From: Anaeramoeba flamelloides | Lineage: Eukaryota; Metamonada; Anaeramoebidae | Length of the DNA: 64,000 nt | Assembly: GCA_027625915.1 (NCBI GenBank) | Contig: JANTQA010000063.1 | Span: forward strand, 3,410,001-3,474,000 | Direction: 5' to 3' | In this document: in pieces, positions 22,942-33,623 of the stretch | How positions within the stretch are numbered: position 1 is the first letter of the stretch | How the letters are laid out: each line of letters starts with the position of its first letter | Made by a program: the position numbers and the translations under genes | The notes under the pieces: model-generated | What the model saw: the letters and a program-made list of their open reading frames with translations, nothing else | What the model was told of the DNA's origin: nothing | Databases searched by the model: none

Positions 22942-25378
22942 ATGGGAAACTCAGGAATTGGACAAACCTTTCTACCCCCAGAAAACATTGATCTGTGTAC
23001 GATCAAAAAATATACCAAAATCATTGCAGATAACAGCGAAGCAATCTGCGTTATGAACCAAAAATCTGAAATCCTTGACTGTAACCTCTCGTTTGCAAAC
23101 TACTTGGGCTTTAGTGATCTTGACACATTTAAAATTGCTGTCTTCAACTTTGTCAATATATGCTCCGACGAACAAGAGAATACCCAAAAGTCCATTGGAG
23201 ACGAAGTACGTCGCAAAATTGGCGAGTGTATTGGAGGCGGAGGATGTGACTTTCGCTGGAAATTGAGGAGCTTTGATAATACAATAATCAAGAGCCATGT
23301 TTGGTTCAAGCCTGTCCGTTTGAAAAGTGGGCTGATGATCCAGGCCCTTGTTAGGAATATCGACATCAGTAATACAAAGGTCAAATCAATTAATAATTCC
23401 CTTACCACAGACACGTCTTTAACCTCGAGAGAAATTGCTGATTGGTGCATTGAAGAAGGCGTGCGTATCACACACTCAACTATCGGATACCTTGCGTTTG
23501 TCAGCAAAGACCAAACAAAGATTAACTTATATGGTTGGTCAAATTCCGCAATGCAGAACTGTTCCATGATCAACCGACCAATTATTTACGAAACAGATAA
23601 AACAGGTTTATGGGGTAAATTTTTGATTTTTTTTTTTATCTTTTATTCATTTTTTCATTTTTTTTGGTTTTACCATTTTTTCAAAGTTTTTTTTTTCTTT
23701 TTGGTGAAAAGGTTCGAGACTGAATTATTTTTCTCATTTGAAAGGAATTTTCTTTTTCAAAAAAATGGAAAATTTTTATTTTATTAGATTTTTTTTTTTC
23801 AACCGTATAATTATTTTTCCCTCTTTTGAAAGTAAGGTACTGAATGAACAACTTAAAATATGTTTACTATTTGTTTCAAAATAAATGAAACAAAATTTTC
23901 ATTAGGCTTTCCAAAAAACGATTTTATCGATCATACTGATAAATTCAAATAAATAGACAAAAAATTTTTGTTCAATTTCAATTATTATAAATCTTATAAC
24001 TCCACTTTTAAAACAGCTCTTTGAGAAAGAATATTTTGAATAACAACTAATTTTACAAAGTTTCTTAACATTTAAACAAATGAAATGCTATATTCAAAGC
24101 TTTGGTAAAAAAATTTGTCAAAAATGAAAAAAGAAGCAAAAATTTTCAAACATTAATTTGAATTTATCAGTATAAAATTTTCAAAATTTATTTTATTAAA
24201 ATCAGCTTAAATTATTATTTTACCATATAGAATTGGGGACTTTGATGATTTATTTTAAATTCTTCGGATTTTTTTGGAAAAAAAAATGAAAATTTGGATC
24301 ATTTTATTTTACATTTAACAGTAAAAGTATTAAAAATCACTCCATAATTTTACCATTCTGAAATTAAAGTCCATTTTTTTGAAATACTAACCAAAAATAG
24401 TTTGTTACACTTTTTCTATAAGTGCTGAATAAATTAGCTTTACTTTATAAATAATTACTTAAAAAGAAGAAAGAAAAAAGGGTAATTTTTTTTGATATGA
24501 GGGTTTATAATAAACTATTTTTACAATTTAATTTTCTTTTGTAATTTTCTATTTATTTTTTTCTTTCAGTTCAAAAAAGAGTTTTTTTATTTTTACAAAA
24601 ACATTTTTTAATAATAAGAAAATTCCTTTTTTTCTAAAAGGAGCCAAATTGAAAATGAATTTTCTTTTTTTTTGAATATCCTTTTAATTAAGACCAACTT
24701 TTTGAAAAAGATCCCTCAGAAATTGTTTATTTAATTTTTACAAACTCAATATTTTTAACAATTATTTGATAAAATTGCTGAGGTGAATTAAAATCATATA
24801 AATTAAAAAAGAAATGTTTCAATATCAAAGTTTAAGCAACCAATTTATTTTTTTACCTTTTTGGAAATTAAATAAACAAAAAATCACCAAGAATCTTAAA
24901 TAAGATCCCTAACTTCTTAGAGTGTATCACACAAACCAAATTTTCCATTTTTTTTTTTTTTTTTTTGTTTTCGGAAAATGAGGAAATCGAATTTGCAACT
25001 TATATAAAAAAAAAAATTTCACATTTTTTGAATTTTAATAATTTTGTTATCTTTTCCTTTTTATTTATTTAATTTTCGTTTCATTTTACCGATATAATAG
25101 GTGAAGCACTTCGGCAACGTAAAGCAGTTGTTACAAATGATTATGTGAATGCAACAAAATATAAAAAGGGGCACCCTAAGGGACATGTTAAAATTATAAG
25201 ACATATGAATATACCCGTTTTTTATAATCCAGATAAAGGCAATGTAAAGAAAAACCATGTTGTTTTAATTGCTGGTGTTGGGAATAAGCCAAAACCTTAC
25301 ACCAAAAAAGATATTATTGCTTTAGAAAAACTTATGAACAGAATGTGGAAAATTTTTAAACAAAAATTCAAAATTTAA
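22942..25378 (+). CDS. PAS-GAF sensor-like protein (316 aa, two exons)
   Basis: Exon 1 is 22942-23614, exon 2 is 25101-25378. The intron has donor GTAAAT and acceptor ATAATAG, and phase 1 is restored exactly, giving the motif TGLWGEALRQRKAVVTNDY across the junction. Residues about 20-155 form a PAS fold (IIADNSEAICVMNQKSEILD ... RWKLRSFDNTIIKSHVWFKP). Residues about 165-315 form a GAF domain of the type common in bacterial sensor kinases (GYLAFVSKDQTKINLYGWS, PKGHVKIIRHMNIPVFY, YTKKDIIALEKLMNRMW). Such domains bind small ligands or mediate dimerisation. No kinase, cyclase or other output domain follows the GAF, so the protein must act through partners or is a sensor fragment. The codon content is richer in GC than the flanks. 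The intron is unusually long (1486 nt) because it contains nested MITEs. The bacterial-like GAF suggests an old transfer, which is inference. Confidence 0.88.
23867..24321. mobile_element. MITE A, copy 2, inside an intron and split by MITE B
   Basis: The family A ends are CTATTTGTTTCAAAATAAAT on the left and the mirrored AAAATTTGGATCATTTTATT on the right, with TA flanks. The element is 455 bp, twice the length of its relatives, because a complete family B element (23936-24170) sits inside it. It lies within the PAS-GAF intron. Confidence 0.8.
23936..24170. mobile_element. MITE B, copy 1 (nested in A)
   Basis: This 235-bp element has termini CTGATAAATTCAAATAAAT and the mirrored AATTTGAATTTATCAG, and is flanked by TA. 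It is homologous along its length to copy 2 at 30687-30923. Its position inside family A shows that B moved later at this site. Confidence 0.8.
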
Positions 25379-25720
25379 TTCTTTTAAAAAACTGATACAA
25401 TGTGTAATATGTATTCAGTAAAATAACCTTTCAAACAGTTTTTTTATCATTCTGTTCATTTTTTTTTTTTTAAGATTTTGATGATATATTATTCATGTTA
25501 TAAGGCTTCTATGACGTTATATGTTTAACATTTTATTTAACATTTGGCAACCATACGCCTTATAAAAAAATAAAAAAATACCTTTTTTAATGATTATTTT
25601 TGTTTGTGAATTGATTTGGTATTTTATTTATAAACCTCATTTCAAAAAATGTAATTCACCTGAAATAATAAATTCAAAAAAAAAAAAATGTATACCTTTA
25701 GTATTCAATTACAACAAATA
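25379..25720. other. Short spacer after the PAS-GAF gene
   Basis: Nothing beyond AT-rich DNA was recognised. It should contain the polyadenylation region of the PAS-GAF gene. Confidence 0.5.
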
Positions 25721-25947
25721 CTATTAATTGTAAAATAAAAATGTCAAAATTATCATTCGGCTTTCCCAAAATAATTACATTCCAATAAATAAAACAAATC
25801 ATTTAATTCCCCAATTCTCTAAGAGAAAATTAATAATTTAAAGTTGTTTTATTGCATTAAAATAATGAAAGGTTACATGAAGATTTTAAAACCATTTTTT
25901 GGCAAAGATGAATGAAAATTATATTTCATTTATTTTGGAATAAATAG
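25721..25947. mobile_element. MITE A, copy 3
   Basis: This 227-bp element begins CTATTAATTGTAAAATAAAA and carries the family core ATCATTCGGCTTTCCC. The right end ATTTTGGAATAAATAG mirrors the left, with TA on both sides. Confidence 0.75.
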
Positions 25948-26917
25948 TAGTTATATCTGATTTTTAATTCACTTTTAAGTTGTTCTAAATGTAAAAAACC
26001 CAATATTTTAAAAATTAAAAAATAATAAAACCAAAAATTATAAAAAAGTGAGTCACAATTTTTGAAATCAGCATTACAGATTTTTTATTAATGAAATTTC
26101 ACTGAAAAAAGATTAACAAGAATATTTATGACTATTAATTAAATTCCTATAAAAGAAATTTCAGAGCGTCAATTTTGTTTGTGATTATTTGTCTTTTCGA
26201 AGATCTTTTTTTTTTTCCATATGATCTTTTACAGAAAAAAAAGTTTAAAATAAAAGTAAAACAAAAATTTGAAAAAGTAAAACTAAAATTTGCAAAATTA
26301 GAAAAAATGATTCTGATCCAAAAATTTGAAAAATATTTTTTTGATAAGAATATAGAATCAACTCTCACAAAAAATTTCCGTAACATTATAAAGTGAGTCA
26401 AAATTTTTGAAAAATAGTTTATATTATTATTATAACTGATGATTATCGCATTGAAAAAAATAATTAATATATTGAATCAAGTTTGTGTTCATTTTATAAG
26501 TAAGATTTTTTGACCCGTTAAAAGTATTTAGGGTAAATAGGAAATTTGGAACAAGTTTAGAGTCTTTTGAAAATTAGTAAATTAACCTAATGAAAATAAT
26601 TTCATTAAACAAAAAATCACAATTTTTAATAATTTTAAACGGCTCAAAGAATAAAAATAACACAATTAAATTTAATTTGGGAATAATTTTGATTATTAAC
26701 AAATTAATAAATATTTTTTTATCTTTTTAGTTTTTTCTTTTCATTTTTTTTGAATTACATAACCAATTTTTTGGATATTTTTTTCAACAGTTGATATTAG
26801 GTTAAAGTCGAGTTGTAACAAATAAAAAAAACTCAAAAAAATTAGCTGAATGTACCTAATCATTGGATATATCTAAAATCACATGGGGTTGACATAAATT
26901 GCAAATTATTGCAAAAT
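25948..26917. other. Spacer with a possible Lys-rich exon and a G fragment
   Basis: On the plus strand a frame from about 26160 to 26396 encodes a Lys/Phe-rich stretch (KKKFKIKVKQKFEKVKLKFA) between an acceptor-like TTTTACAG and a donor-like GTGAGTCA. The same GTGAGTCA plus TTTTTGA context recurs near 10749 and 26044. I could not extend it to a gene. At 26640-26820 there is partial similarity to element G. Confidence 0.35.
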
Positions 26918-27590
26918 GCCAAAATTTGCAAAATTTTATTAATATAATTCTTAAGATTGTGGGTGAATTTAATTGGTATCTCAGAGGCTTGTAATGTTCC
27001 CATACATTGCTACACGATTGTAATAAAATGTTAGGAAATACCATAGTTATGACAATTTTTAATTGTGTAACATTAGTAAATTCATTCTTTATGACAATTT
27101 TTTAATAGTGTAACATTTGTGAAAATGTCATTAGTCTGAAATTGTCATAACTATGAGATTTTTTTTTAGATAGTATATTTACATATTATAGATTCAGGGT
27201 AGGTAAGGTACGTAAGGTACGTAAGGTATGTAAGGCAGAATCAATGTATTTTGGTTTTTGGCTCATAGAAAAACCGCTGATTTGTATTGGGTAGGGTAAC
27301 ATAAGGTAAACGTGAGTATTACTTGCTATTTTCTGGATTTTTCTGAAATGTCATAGTTATGACAATTTCAGACTAATGACATTTTCACAAATGTTACACT
27401 ATTAAAAAATTGTCAGAACGATGGAATTTACTAATGTTACACAATTAAAAATTGTCATAACTATGGTATTTCCTAACATTTTTCAACTATCATTATGTAA
27501 AGTATTGGAAAGCTACAGACCTATAAGATACCAATTAAATTCACCCACAATCTTAAGAATATTATTAATAAAATTTTGCAAATTTTAGCA
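26918..27590. repeat. Long palindromic element E (arms ~240 bp)
   Basis: The left arm 26918-27155 and right arm 27351-27590 are inverted copies, with long matching blocks such as CTTAAGATTGTGGGTGAATT and CATAGTTATGACAATTT, and a diverged patch in mid-arm. The roughly 195-bp centre carries tandem 9-mers of GTAAGGTAC type (27192-27235). There is no open frame. The transcript of such an inverted repeat would fold into a long hairpin. Confidence 0.85.
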
Positions 27591-28860
27591 TGTTAAACTT
27601 ACAGCCACTCAATTGGGATAGTCCTTAAAAAAGGAAATTAAAAACATTTCACTATTTTTCAAGTTACTAGTAACCCTTAATATTTTTTTTACATATATAA
27701 TAGAGTAATTCTTTTCACGTGAATATGATAAAAACCTGATGAACAACTTCATTCATCAATTTTAGAGAAATATTTATGATTTTTAAATGATTTCATTTTT
27801 ACACGATTAAATTTTTGTCAAATAAATCTGATCCTTTTCAGTTTTGATTCTTGGATCAAAAAAGAAAAAGAAAAATTTGAACATCCCTTTTAATTTATTA
27901 TGAAATCTTACTTTTAGTAATTTATAAGAGTTTTAATAAGCAAATGTATGAAATTTATTCTTGTTTTAAAAATACAAGAAAAATTAATTAAATATCGAAT
28001 AAACTAAGATCTAAAAAAATTAATCATTTATTTTATTTTTAATAATTTATCACATACATCGAAATTTAAACTATTATTACTGATTTTTTTCCCCAAAGTT
28101 TAAAGAGTATAATTAACAAACTGTAAAAAATTTAAAATATATTTGGTTATAATTATTATTAAAATTTTTTATTTAAATAAATTATTAAAATAATATTAAT
28201 TTTATACTTTGGAAAATATTTAAAAAATTGAGAAATAATAAAAAGTGTTATTTATATTTTTAATCTTGGGTTATTAGTAAACGCAAAAAAAAGAACCAAG
28301 GTTTATCATTAATTATTGATTAATAATAATCAAATTTAAAATACTTTTTTAGTAATAAGTTGCAATTTTCTCTGTTTTAAAAAATTATTTTGGGAGAATT
28401 ATTAATTTTATGTTTTGGTTGTTTTTCTCATGTATTTTTTTTGTTACATAAGAAAAAAATTGATTTAACTGTTCTCAAAATAAAAAAATTATATTTTATT
28501 ATAATTTTTTTAAAAATAAGTGTATTTTTTATCCTAAGACATTCCAAAACTGAGTGATTTCAATGTAAAGTGAATTTTTGGAGACCTATTCATTTACACA
28601 TCCTAAGATTTCTTTCTTCTTATAAAGATAATTTTTTTTTGAAATAATTTAGAAATATGTCGAATTTTGAACTTTTAAAAATGATCTAAATGTATCAAAC
28701 TAATAAAAAATATTAATAAATTTGCTAAAATAGCATAAAAAGTAAGTTTTGTCTTTTTAGGAATCAGAATTTTTACTTTTGTCTATTTCAAGATGTGGTA
28801 AATTTTTTTTCAATTTTCAATAATTTTTTACAAGAAGATATTTTTAAGTTTACTAGTAGG
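27591..28860. other. Gene-free AT-rich spacer
   Basis: No coding, RNA or repeat feature was recognised. It is one of the most AT-rich parts of the window, with many A and T runs. Confidence 0.6.
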
Positions 28861-28969
28861 TTAAGTTTAACAATCCCTATAATTTGAAAAAAGATTATCT
28901 AATGTTGGGTGTGTTGTCATATTAATTTGGTTCTTAACTGATCGATCTTGGACTTGGTATGGGTTTTAA

Positions 28970-30340
28970 GGGAGTAGCCACGGTAAAGGAAAATTTTTCA
29001 CTTTTTTGCAATTCTGAAGAGGATCAGAAAATAACATTTTTTACTGTGTTTGTACCTCATTGATTTTTATTATTTAAAGTACCACATTCATTAGATTTTT
29101 TAAATTTTTTTTTCAAAGTCTCAAAGAAATTGCCATAATAGAATGTTGAGTTAAATGGCTTAAAATAGTGTTTTGAATGTTGAATGACTGATCTTTTATC
29201 CTTCTATCAGCATTCTATTATGGCATTTAATTTTTTCATTTTTCATTTTTCATCATTTTCGAGATTTTTTTAATCCTGGCAACATAAACAATTAGAAATA
29301 TTTTTTTATCAGTGACATTTAGGATTAATGGATTTTGTTTAAAATGAACAGCAACATTACAACCGAGAGAATCATAATAGGAAACATAAATGGTACTTAA
29401 ATAGCTAGAAGAATTCCAAAAAATAATAATTAAGTCAAAACATTACTTGTTAGGATTTTAAATCGTTGGATTTCGTGGAATTGGAGAAGTGAATTTGATT
29501 ATATCTTTCAAAGTGTAAAAAACAAAATAGCTATAAGTTTTATTCAAAGAATCTAAAATTGTCTTCTCCCAAAAAAAAAACTAAACCCCATTCCAAAAAT
29601 TTGGACACATCTAAAAAAAAACAATAGGAAAACAAAAACTCACTTCATTATATTTTACCCAACCTAATATAAAACCACATTTAAGCAACATAGTATTAAT
29701 TTTTTTTTTTTTAGTAATCATTTTCATCCAAATATAAGAAAACAATATAAAACAAAAAATCAAAACGAGTGTGTCCAATATAAGGAAACGAGCGGAACAA
29801 AAGAGTTTAAAAAAAAAATATATTGGTAGATTTGTTCAAATTAAACCAACAATGGTTGATCGATCAAATGATAAGATACCATGGACCAATTGTATGTGGA
29901 TTTTTCAATTTAAGAAACTCAACTGTAACCATCTATCAACCATCTATAAAAAATTTTCAGATCTAACTAAACAGATTACGTAAATGAAAAAGAAAAAACG
30001 AAAACAAAACAAAAAAGACAAAAAATGAAATAGTTTGTTGAATTAAAATTACTACCCAATTTGATTTAAATTGTGTTATTGTTATTCTTCCAACTGTTTA
30101 AAATGTGCCCAAATTAATGGAATTAAGTTTATTTTAATAAAAAAATAATAATAAAAAAAAAACTATTTTATCAATATAATCTCTTTTTTTTAATTGTTGA
30201 ACATTACTAAAAAAAAAAATATCAAATAATTTTTTTTAAAAAAAATTTTTAGAGAATCTACGATCACACACCACTAAAATAAAATGTTCTTATCTCATCT
30301 CTCTCAAATTTTTATCATGTCTTATGGTGTAGCTACTCCC
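28970..30340. mobile_element. Element I, TTAA-flanked, nested in H
   Basis: The terminal repeats are GGGAGTAGCCAC on the left and GTAGCTACTCCC on the right, each directly bordered by TTAA (28966-28969 and 30341-30344). Length is 1371 bp, of which about 540 bp is the G copy. It also contains a hairpin with arms near 29133-29152 and 29207-29227 (GCCATAATAGAATGTTGA and its complement). It encodes no transposase. Confidence 0.7.
29584..30123 (-). mobile_element. Element G, copy 2 (nested in I)
   Basis: The ends are CATTCCAAAAATTTGGACAC and the mirrored GTGCCCAAATTAATGGAAT. It is an inverted relative of 18703-19230. A 70-codon open frame (29771-29983, +) reads KYIGRFVQIKPTMVDRSND and aligns in part with a broken equivalent in copy 1, so this strand may be the ancestral coding one. 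The family is uncertain. Confidence 0.65.
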
Positions 30341-30686
30341 TTAAGAGTGGTTTAAAAAGGGAATTTTTGGTAATTTATTTTCATTTTTTCAAAAAATCGA
30401 ATTGAGGAGTGTAAGGTTAATTAGCTGGAACACAAGTTATAAAAAAATGTGGTTAGTGGGTTGTTGATTGAAATTTTTAATTTTGGGTTTTTGAAAATAA
30501 TCTTGATTTAACTTCGAATAAATTACAAAATAAAAAAAAAAAAATAATATTTTAATAGCTCCAAACAAAACCAAATGTAAATAAAAAATTCAATTAACAA
30601 CCCAAAAATCACATTTTTTTATTAAATTTCTTCCTATTTCTTACTCTTAAACTCTTCAAATCGGATTTTGGAAAAAAATATAAATA

Positions 30687-30923
30687 CTGATAAATTCCAA
30701 TAAATTGAATAAAATTTTTAGATTAATTTCCATTTTTGCAATCTAAGAGCTTAAATTTGAAAACAACTCAAGAGAAAGAATCTTTTGAAATATCAAACCA
30801 ATTTTAAAAAGTTTTCTTAGCATTTAAATCAAGTGAATGCTTTCTTCAAAATAGCTGTAAAATAATTTCAAAAAAGAGAAAAATGAAGCAAAAAATTTTA
30901 AGATATTTATTTGAATTTATCAG
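30687..30923. mobile_element. MITE B, copy 2
   Basis: This 237-bp element starts CTGATAAATTCCAATAAAT and ends with the mirrored TTTGAATTTATCAG, flanked by TA. It lies inside element H, to the right of element I. Confidence 0.8.
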
Positions 30924-31335
30924 TAACTTGTGAAAAATTGCCTTTTTGAACGACTATTAAAACCCATGTCAAGTCCAAGATCGATAACCTAAGAACCAAA
31001 TTAACAAACCAACACACCCAGCATTAGATAATCTTTTGTTGAATTTCAGGGTTTGTAAACCTTAACAATATTTGAGTTCATTGTCATTAAAAAGGTAACA
31101 GTTCATTCAAACTGTAAAAAAGCTTGTATCAATTTATAGAAACAAACACCGAAAAAGAAAAACATCGCACTTACAATCAATTGAAATTTTAAACTCTAAA
31201 ATATAATTAATCTCAACCAGGAATTATTTTTCATTTTTTTGATTTTCCTTTTCATTTGTAAATTGACATTTCACTTCAGACTTTATTATCATCCAAACTT
31301 CACAATATTGTCAAAAACACCTGAAATCCTATCAA

Positions 31336-32370
31336 ATGAGCGACAATTTGGAACAAGAGGTTCTTGGGCAATGCGCGTTTGAATTAGAAAATAACAAAAT
31401 ATTTATCAAGCTTTTCGCTCTTGGCAAAACAACATTCTTGGAACTTTACAACTTAACCACCCACAAAGTCTATTGTACTCAGCCAATTGAAAAGCAGATC
31501 GGAGAAAGACAAGTGACAAGAATCTTCAATTATTTCACAACATCACCAACAACAACAATAATTGGCACACCACAAAAAAGCAAAGACCAATATTTAATAG
31601 AGATAGGGCTTGAGGAGTTTGTCTTGAAATGTCGTGAATTGAACGAAGAAGATGAAATTAATTTTGACATTGGATCGATTCAGATGAAGATCGACACTTT
31701 CCAAGCCCAAAAACAAAAAGAAATAACGCTCTTGGATGACGAATTAAATGTACTTGAAAAAAAGAATTTAGAGAAACAAAAGAAACTTGAATTAACAAGA
31801 AATGAATTGCTTCAAGTTGAAGAACAGTTAACAAGCCAAGAACAAAAATTTTTAAAACAAGAACAAATAGAAAAACAAAAAGAAGAAGAAAAAAAAACAA
31901 AAAATCGCTACTTGGCAAAAAAAAACAGAAGAATTGAATTTCAACAAAAAAAAGAAATTAAAAAACTACAAATTGATATAGAGTGGGAAGAAAAGAAATT
32001 AAATAAACAAATGGAAGCACACCAAAAAATTCTTAAAGATACACAGAACTATGAGATCATTTCAGATGAGAAGTTAAAAACTAAATTAAGTCAATTGAAA
32101 AACAAAACAAAACAACTGCAAAAACTTAAAAGAGATAACCAAAAAAGCCAAACATTTGTTACGAAACGTTTAAAAAAAAATAAACAAAAAAGTACTCAGC
32201 TCTTAATACAACAAAATGTTGCCGATGGGAAGATCAACAGTTTGGAAAAAGAGCTTGAAAAGTTGAATGTGCTCGAAAAGACCAGAAAAAAATTATCAAG
32301 TCAGAATTCAGAGTCATCTTCGTCTTCTTCTTCTTCTTTATCATCAACATCATCTATTTTATCGGATTAA
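31336..32370 (+). CDS. Head plus coiled-coil protein, unrecognised (344 aa)
   Basis: This is one intronless frame from ATG at 31336 to TAA. Residues 1 to about 115 look globular and strand-rich (NNKIFIKLFALGKTTFLELY, DQYLIEIGLEEFVLKC). Residues about 120-325 are a nearly continuous coiled coil rich in Lys, Glu and Gln (heptads such as ELNVLEKKNLEKQKKLEL). The tail is a run of about 20 serines and neighbours. A small beta head with a long coil is the architecture of the XRCC4/PAXX/SAS-6 superfamily, but I see no diagnostic motif, so this is only a structural analogy. A structural or tethering role is the safest guess. No signal peptide or membrane segment is visible. Confidence 0.8.
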   Translation: MSDNLEQEVLGQCAFELENNKIFIKLFALGKTTFLELYNLTTHKVYCTQPIEKQIGERQVTRIFNYFTTSPTTTIIGTPQKSKDQYLIEIGLEEFVLKCRELNEEDEINFDIGSIQMKIDTFQAQKQKEITLLDDELNVLEKKNLEKQKKLELTRNELLQVEEQLTSQEQKFLKQEQIEKQKEEEKKTKNRYLAKKNRRIEFQQKKEIKKLQIDIEWEEKKLNKQMEAHQKILKDTQNYEIISDEKLKTKLSQLKNKTKQLQKLKRDNQKSQTFVTKRLKKNKQKSTQLLIQQNVADGKINSLEKELEKLNVLEKTRKKLSSQNSESSSSSSSSLSSTSSILSD

Positions 32371-32759
32371 ACTTGGAATATTTAGAAAATTTGTATGAAA
32401 ATAATTTAAGAAGAGATAAACTGAATTATACCGACACCTAAGTATATATATATATATATAAATATTATAATGTTCACAAATATGAGTATACAAACTTCCA
32501 ACCAATTGTCTTTTTTTTTCTTTTTCTTTTCATTTTAGAAAACTTAAAAAAATGTCAAATTTGAATAGGGAATTATAAAAACCCATAATTTTGTAAACTG
32601 GATATTTTTTTCTGAAATAAACACATTGCCTCATACAAATTGTTTTTGATTTCATTTGGCTTAATTTTATAAAAAATAGTTTTCTTGTACTAAAATTGAT
32701 ACTATGATTGTATTTTTTTTTTTTGTTTTTGTTTGGAATTCAATATTAATGAGAAGTTA

Positions 32760-32822
<63 letters not shown>

Positions 32823-32825
32823 TGC

Positions 32826-32863
<38 letters not shown>

Positions 32864-32926
32864 ATACGTGCGTTTATGTGTTAATAAATTCGTTTTAAAA
32901 CCGTATCAAAATTAAAAGTGCAACTA
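32371..32926. other. 3' spacer with compound microsatellite
   Basis: This lies downstream of the coiled-coil gene. Its main feature is the compound microsatellite at 32761-32872; the rest is AT-rich. Confidence 0.6.
32761..32872 (+). repeat. Compound microsatellite TACA / TA / TGCG / TG
   Basis: Successive blocks of TACA, then TA, then TGCG/TGCG-like, then TG repeats run without interruption, ending in GCATACGTGCG. It is a simple-sequence tract with alternating purine-pyrimidine character, capable of Z-DNA in the TG part. Confidence 0.9.
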
Positions 32927-33623
32927 AATTCTGTTTCAGTCAAAGTGTCCAACGTTTTTTTCAAATATCAATTATTTTATATAATTGACCTTTGAAGAAC
33001 AAATAAGAAATAAACAGAATAATACACATCAAAGAATTGTTGATATATGTCTGAAAGAAAACTAATAAATCAATAGCTTTTCTTAAAAATTTCAAAACTC
33101 AAATTCTTTATGAAATACCTATTGAGAAAAACAACAATGTTCGTTTTAAACTTCTACTGGTATTTGAATAATAAATATGAAACATTTTTCACTTCATTTT
33201 CCATACTTTTCTTTTAGAAATCAAGCCCCCAAACGGAGTGTGTTAGTATTTGTGATCTCTATTTGAAAAACAAAATGAAAATGAAGTGAAAATTTTTCAC
33301 ATTTATTTAACAAATATCAAGATCAAAGATCTTCATAGAATTGCAATAGAAATGAATATGATTTCTCAATAATCTTTACATGGTTTTAATGACCTTATAA
33401 TAACACGTTTTTACCAAGCGACTGTTGATCTTTCAATAAAAAAAATTTTTGCAACTAAATGACTTTTTAAAAAAAAAACCGAAAAAAAAAATAAAAAAAA
33501 AACAAAAATGATTTCAATTTTGAAAATTTCCAAAATAAAATTTTTCTTCTAATATCTATGCAAACCATTTAAAAACATGTAATATACCCTTTACAATTGA
33601 GCCCCTTTGACTGAAAAATAGTT
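32927..33623 (+). mobile_element. Element C, copy 3
   Basis: This 697-bp element has ends AATTCTGTTTCAGTCAAA and TTTGACTGAAAAATAGTT, flanked by TA. It includes the same internal D insert as copies 1 and 2. It sits directly left of the Mutator-like element. Confidence 0.8.

Larger units (their letters stand above)
28861..31065. mobile_element. Element H, TTAA-flanked, ~100-bp inverted ends
   Basis: The inverted ends are about 100-110 bp: 28865-28968 and 30952-31061, sharing AGATTATCTAATG, GGGTGTGTTG, TTAATTTGGTTCTTA and GATCGATCTTGGACTTG (or near matches). TTAA lies outside each end. TTAA duplication is the hallmark of the piggyBac superfamily, but no transposase is present, so that assignment is inference. 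Inside are elements I, G copy 2 and MITE B copy 2. Confidence 0.7.

Noticed and set aside
26160-26396. Lys-rich frame between acceptor-like and donor-like sites
   Set aside because: No joining exon was found, and Lys/Phe-rich frames arise easily from A/T runs; noted only in the spacer entry.
31336-32370. Assignment of the head-plus-coil protein to XRCC4, PAXX or SAS-6
   Set aside because: Only the general architecture agrees; no diagnostic residues were found, so no symbol is given.
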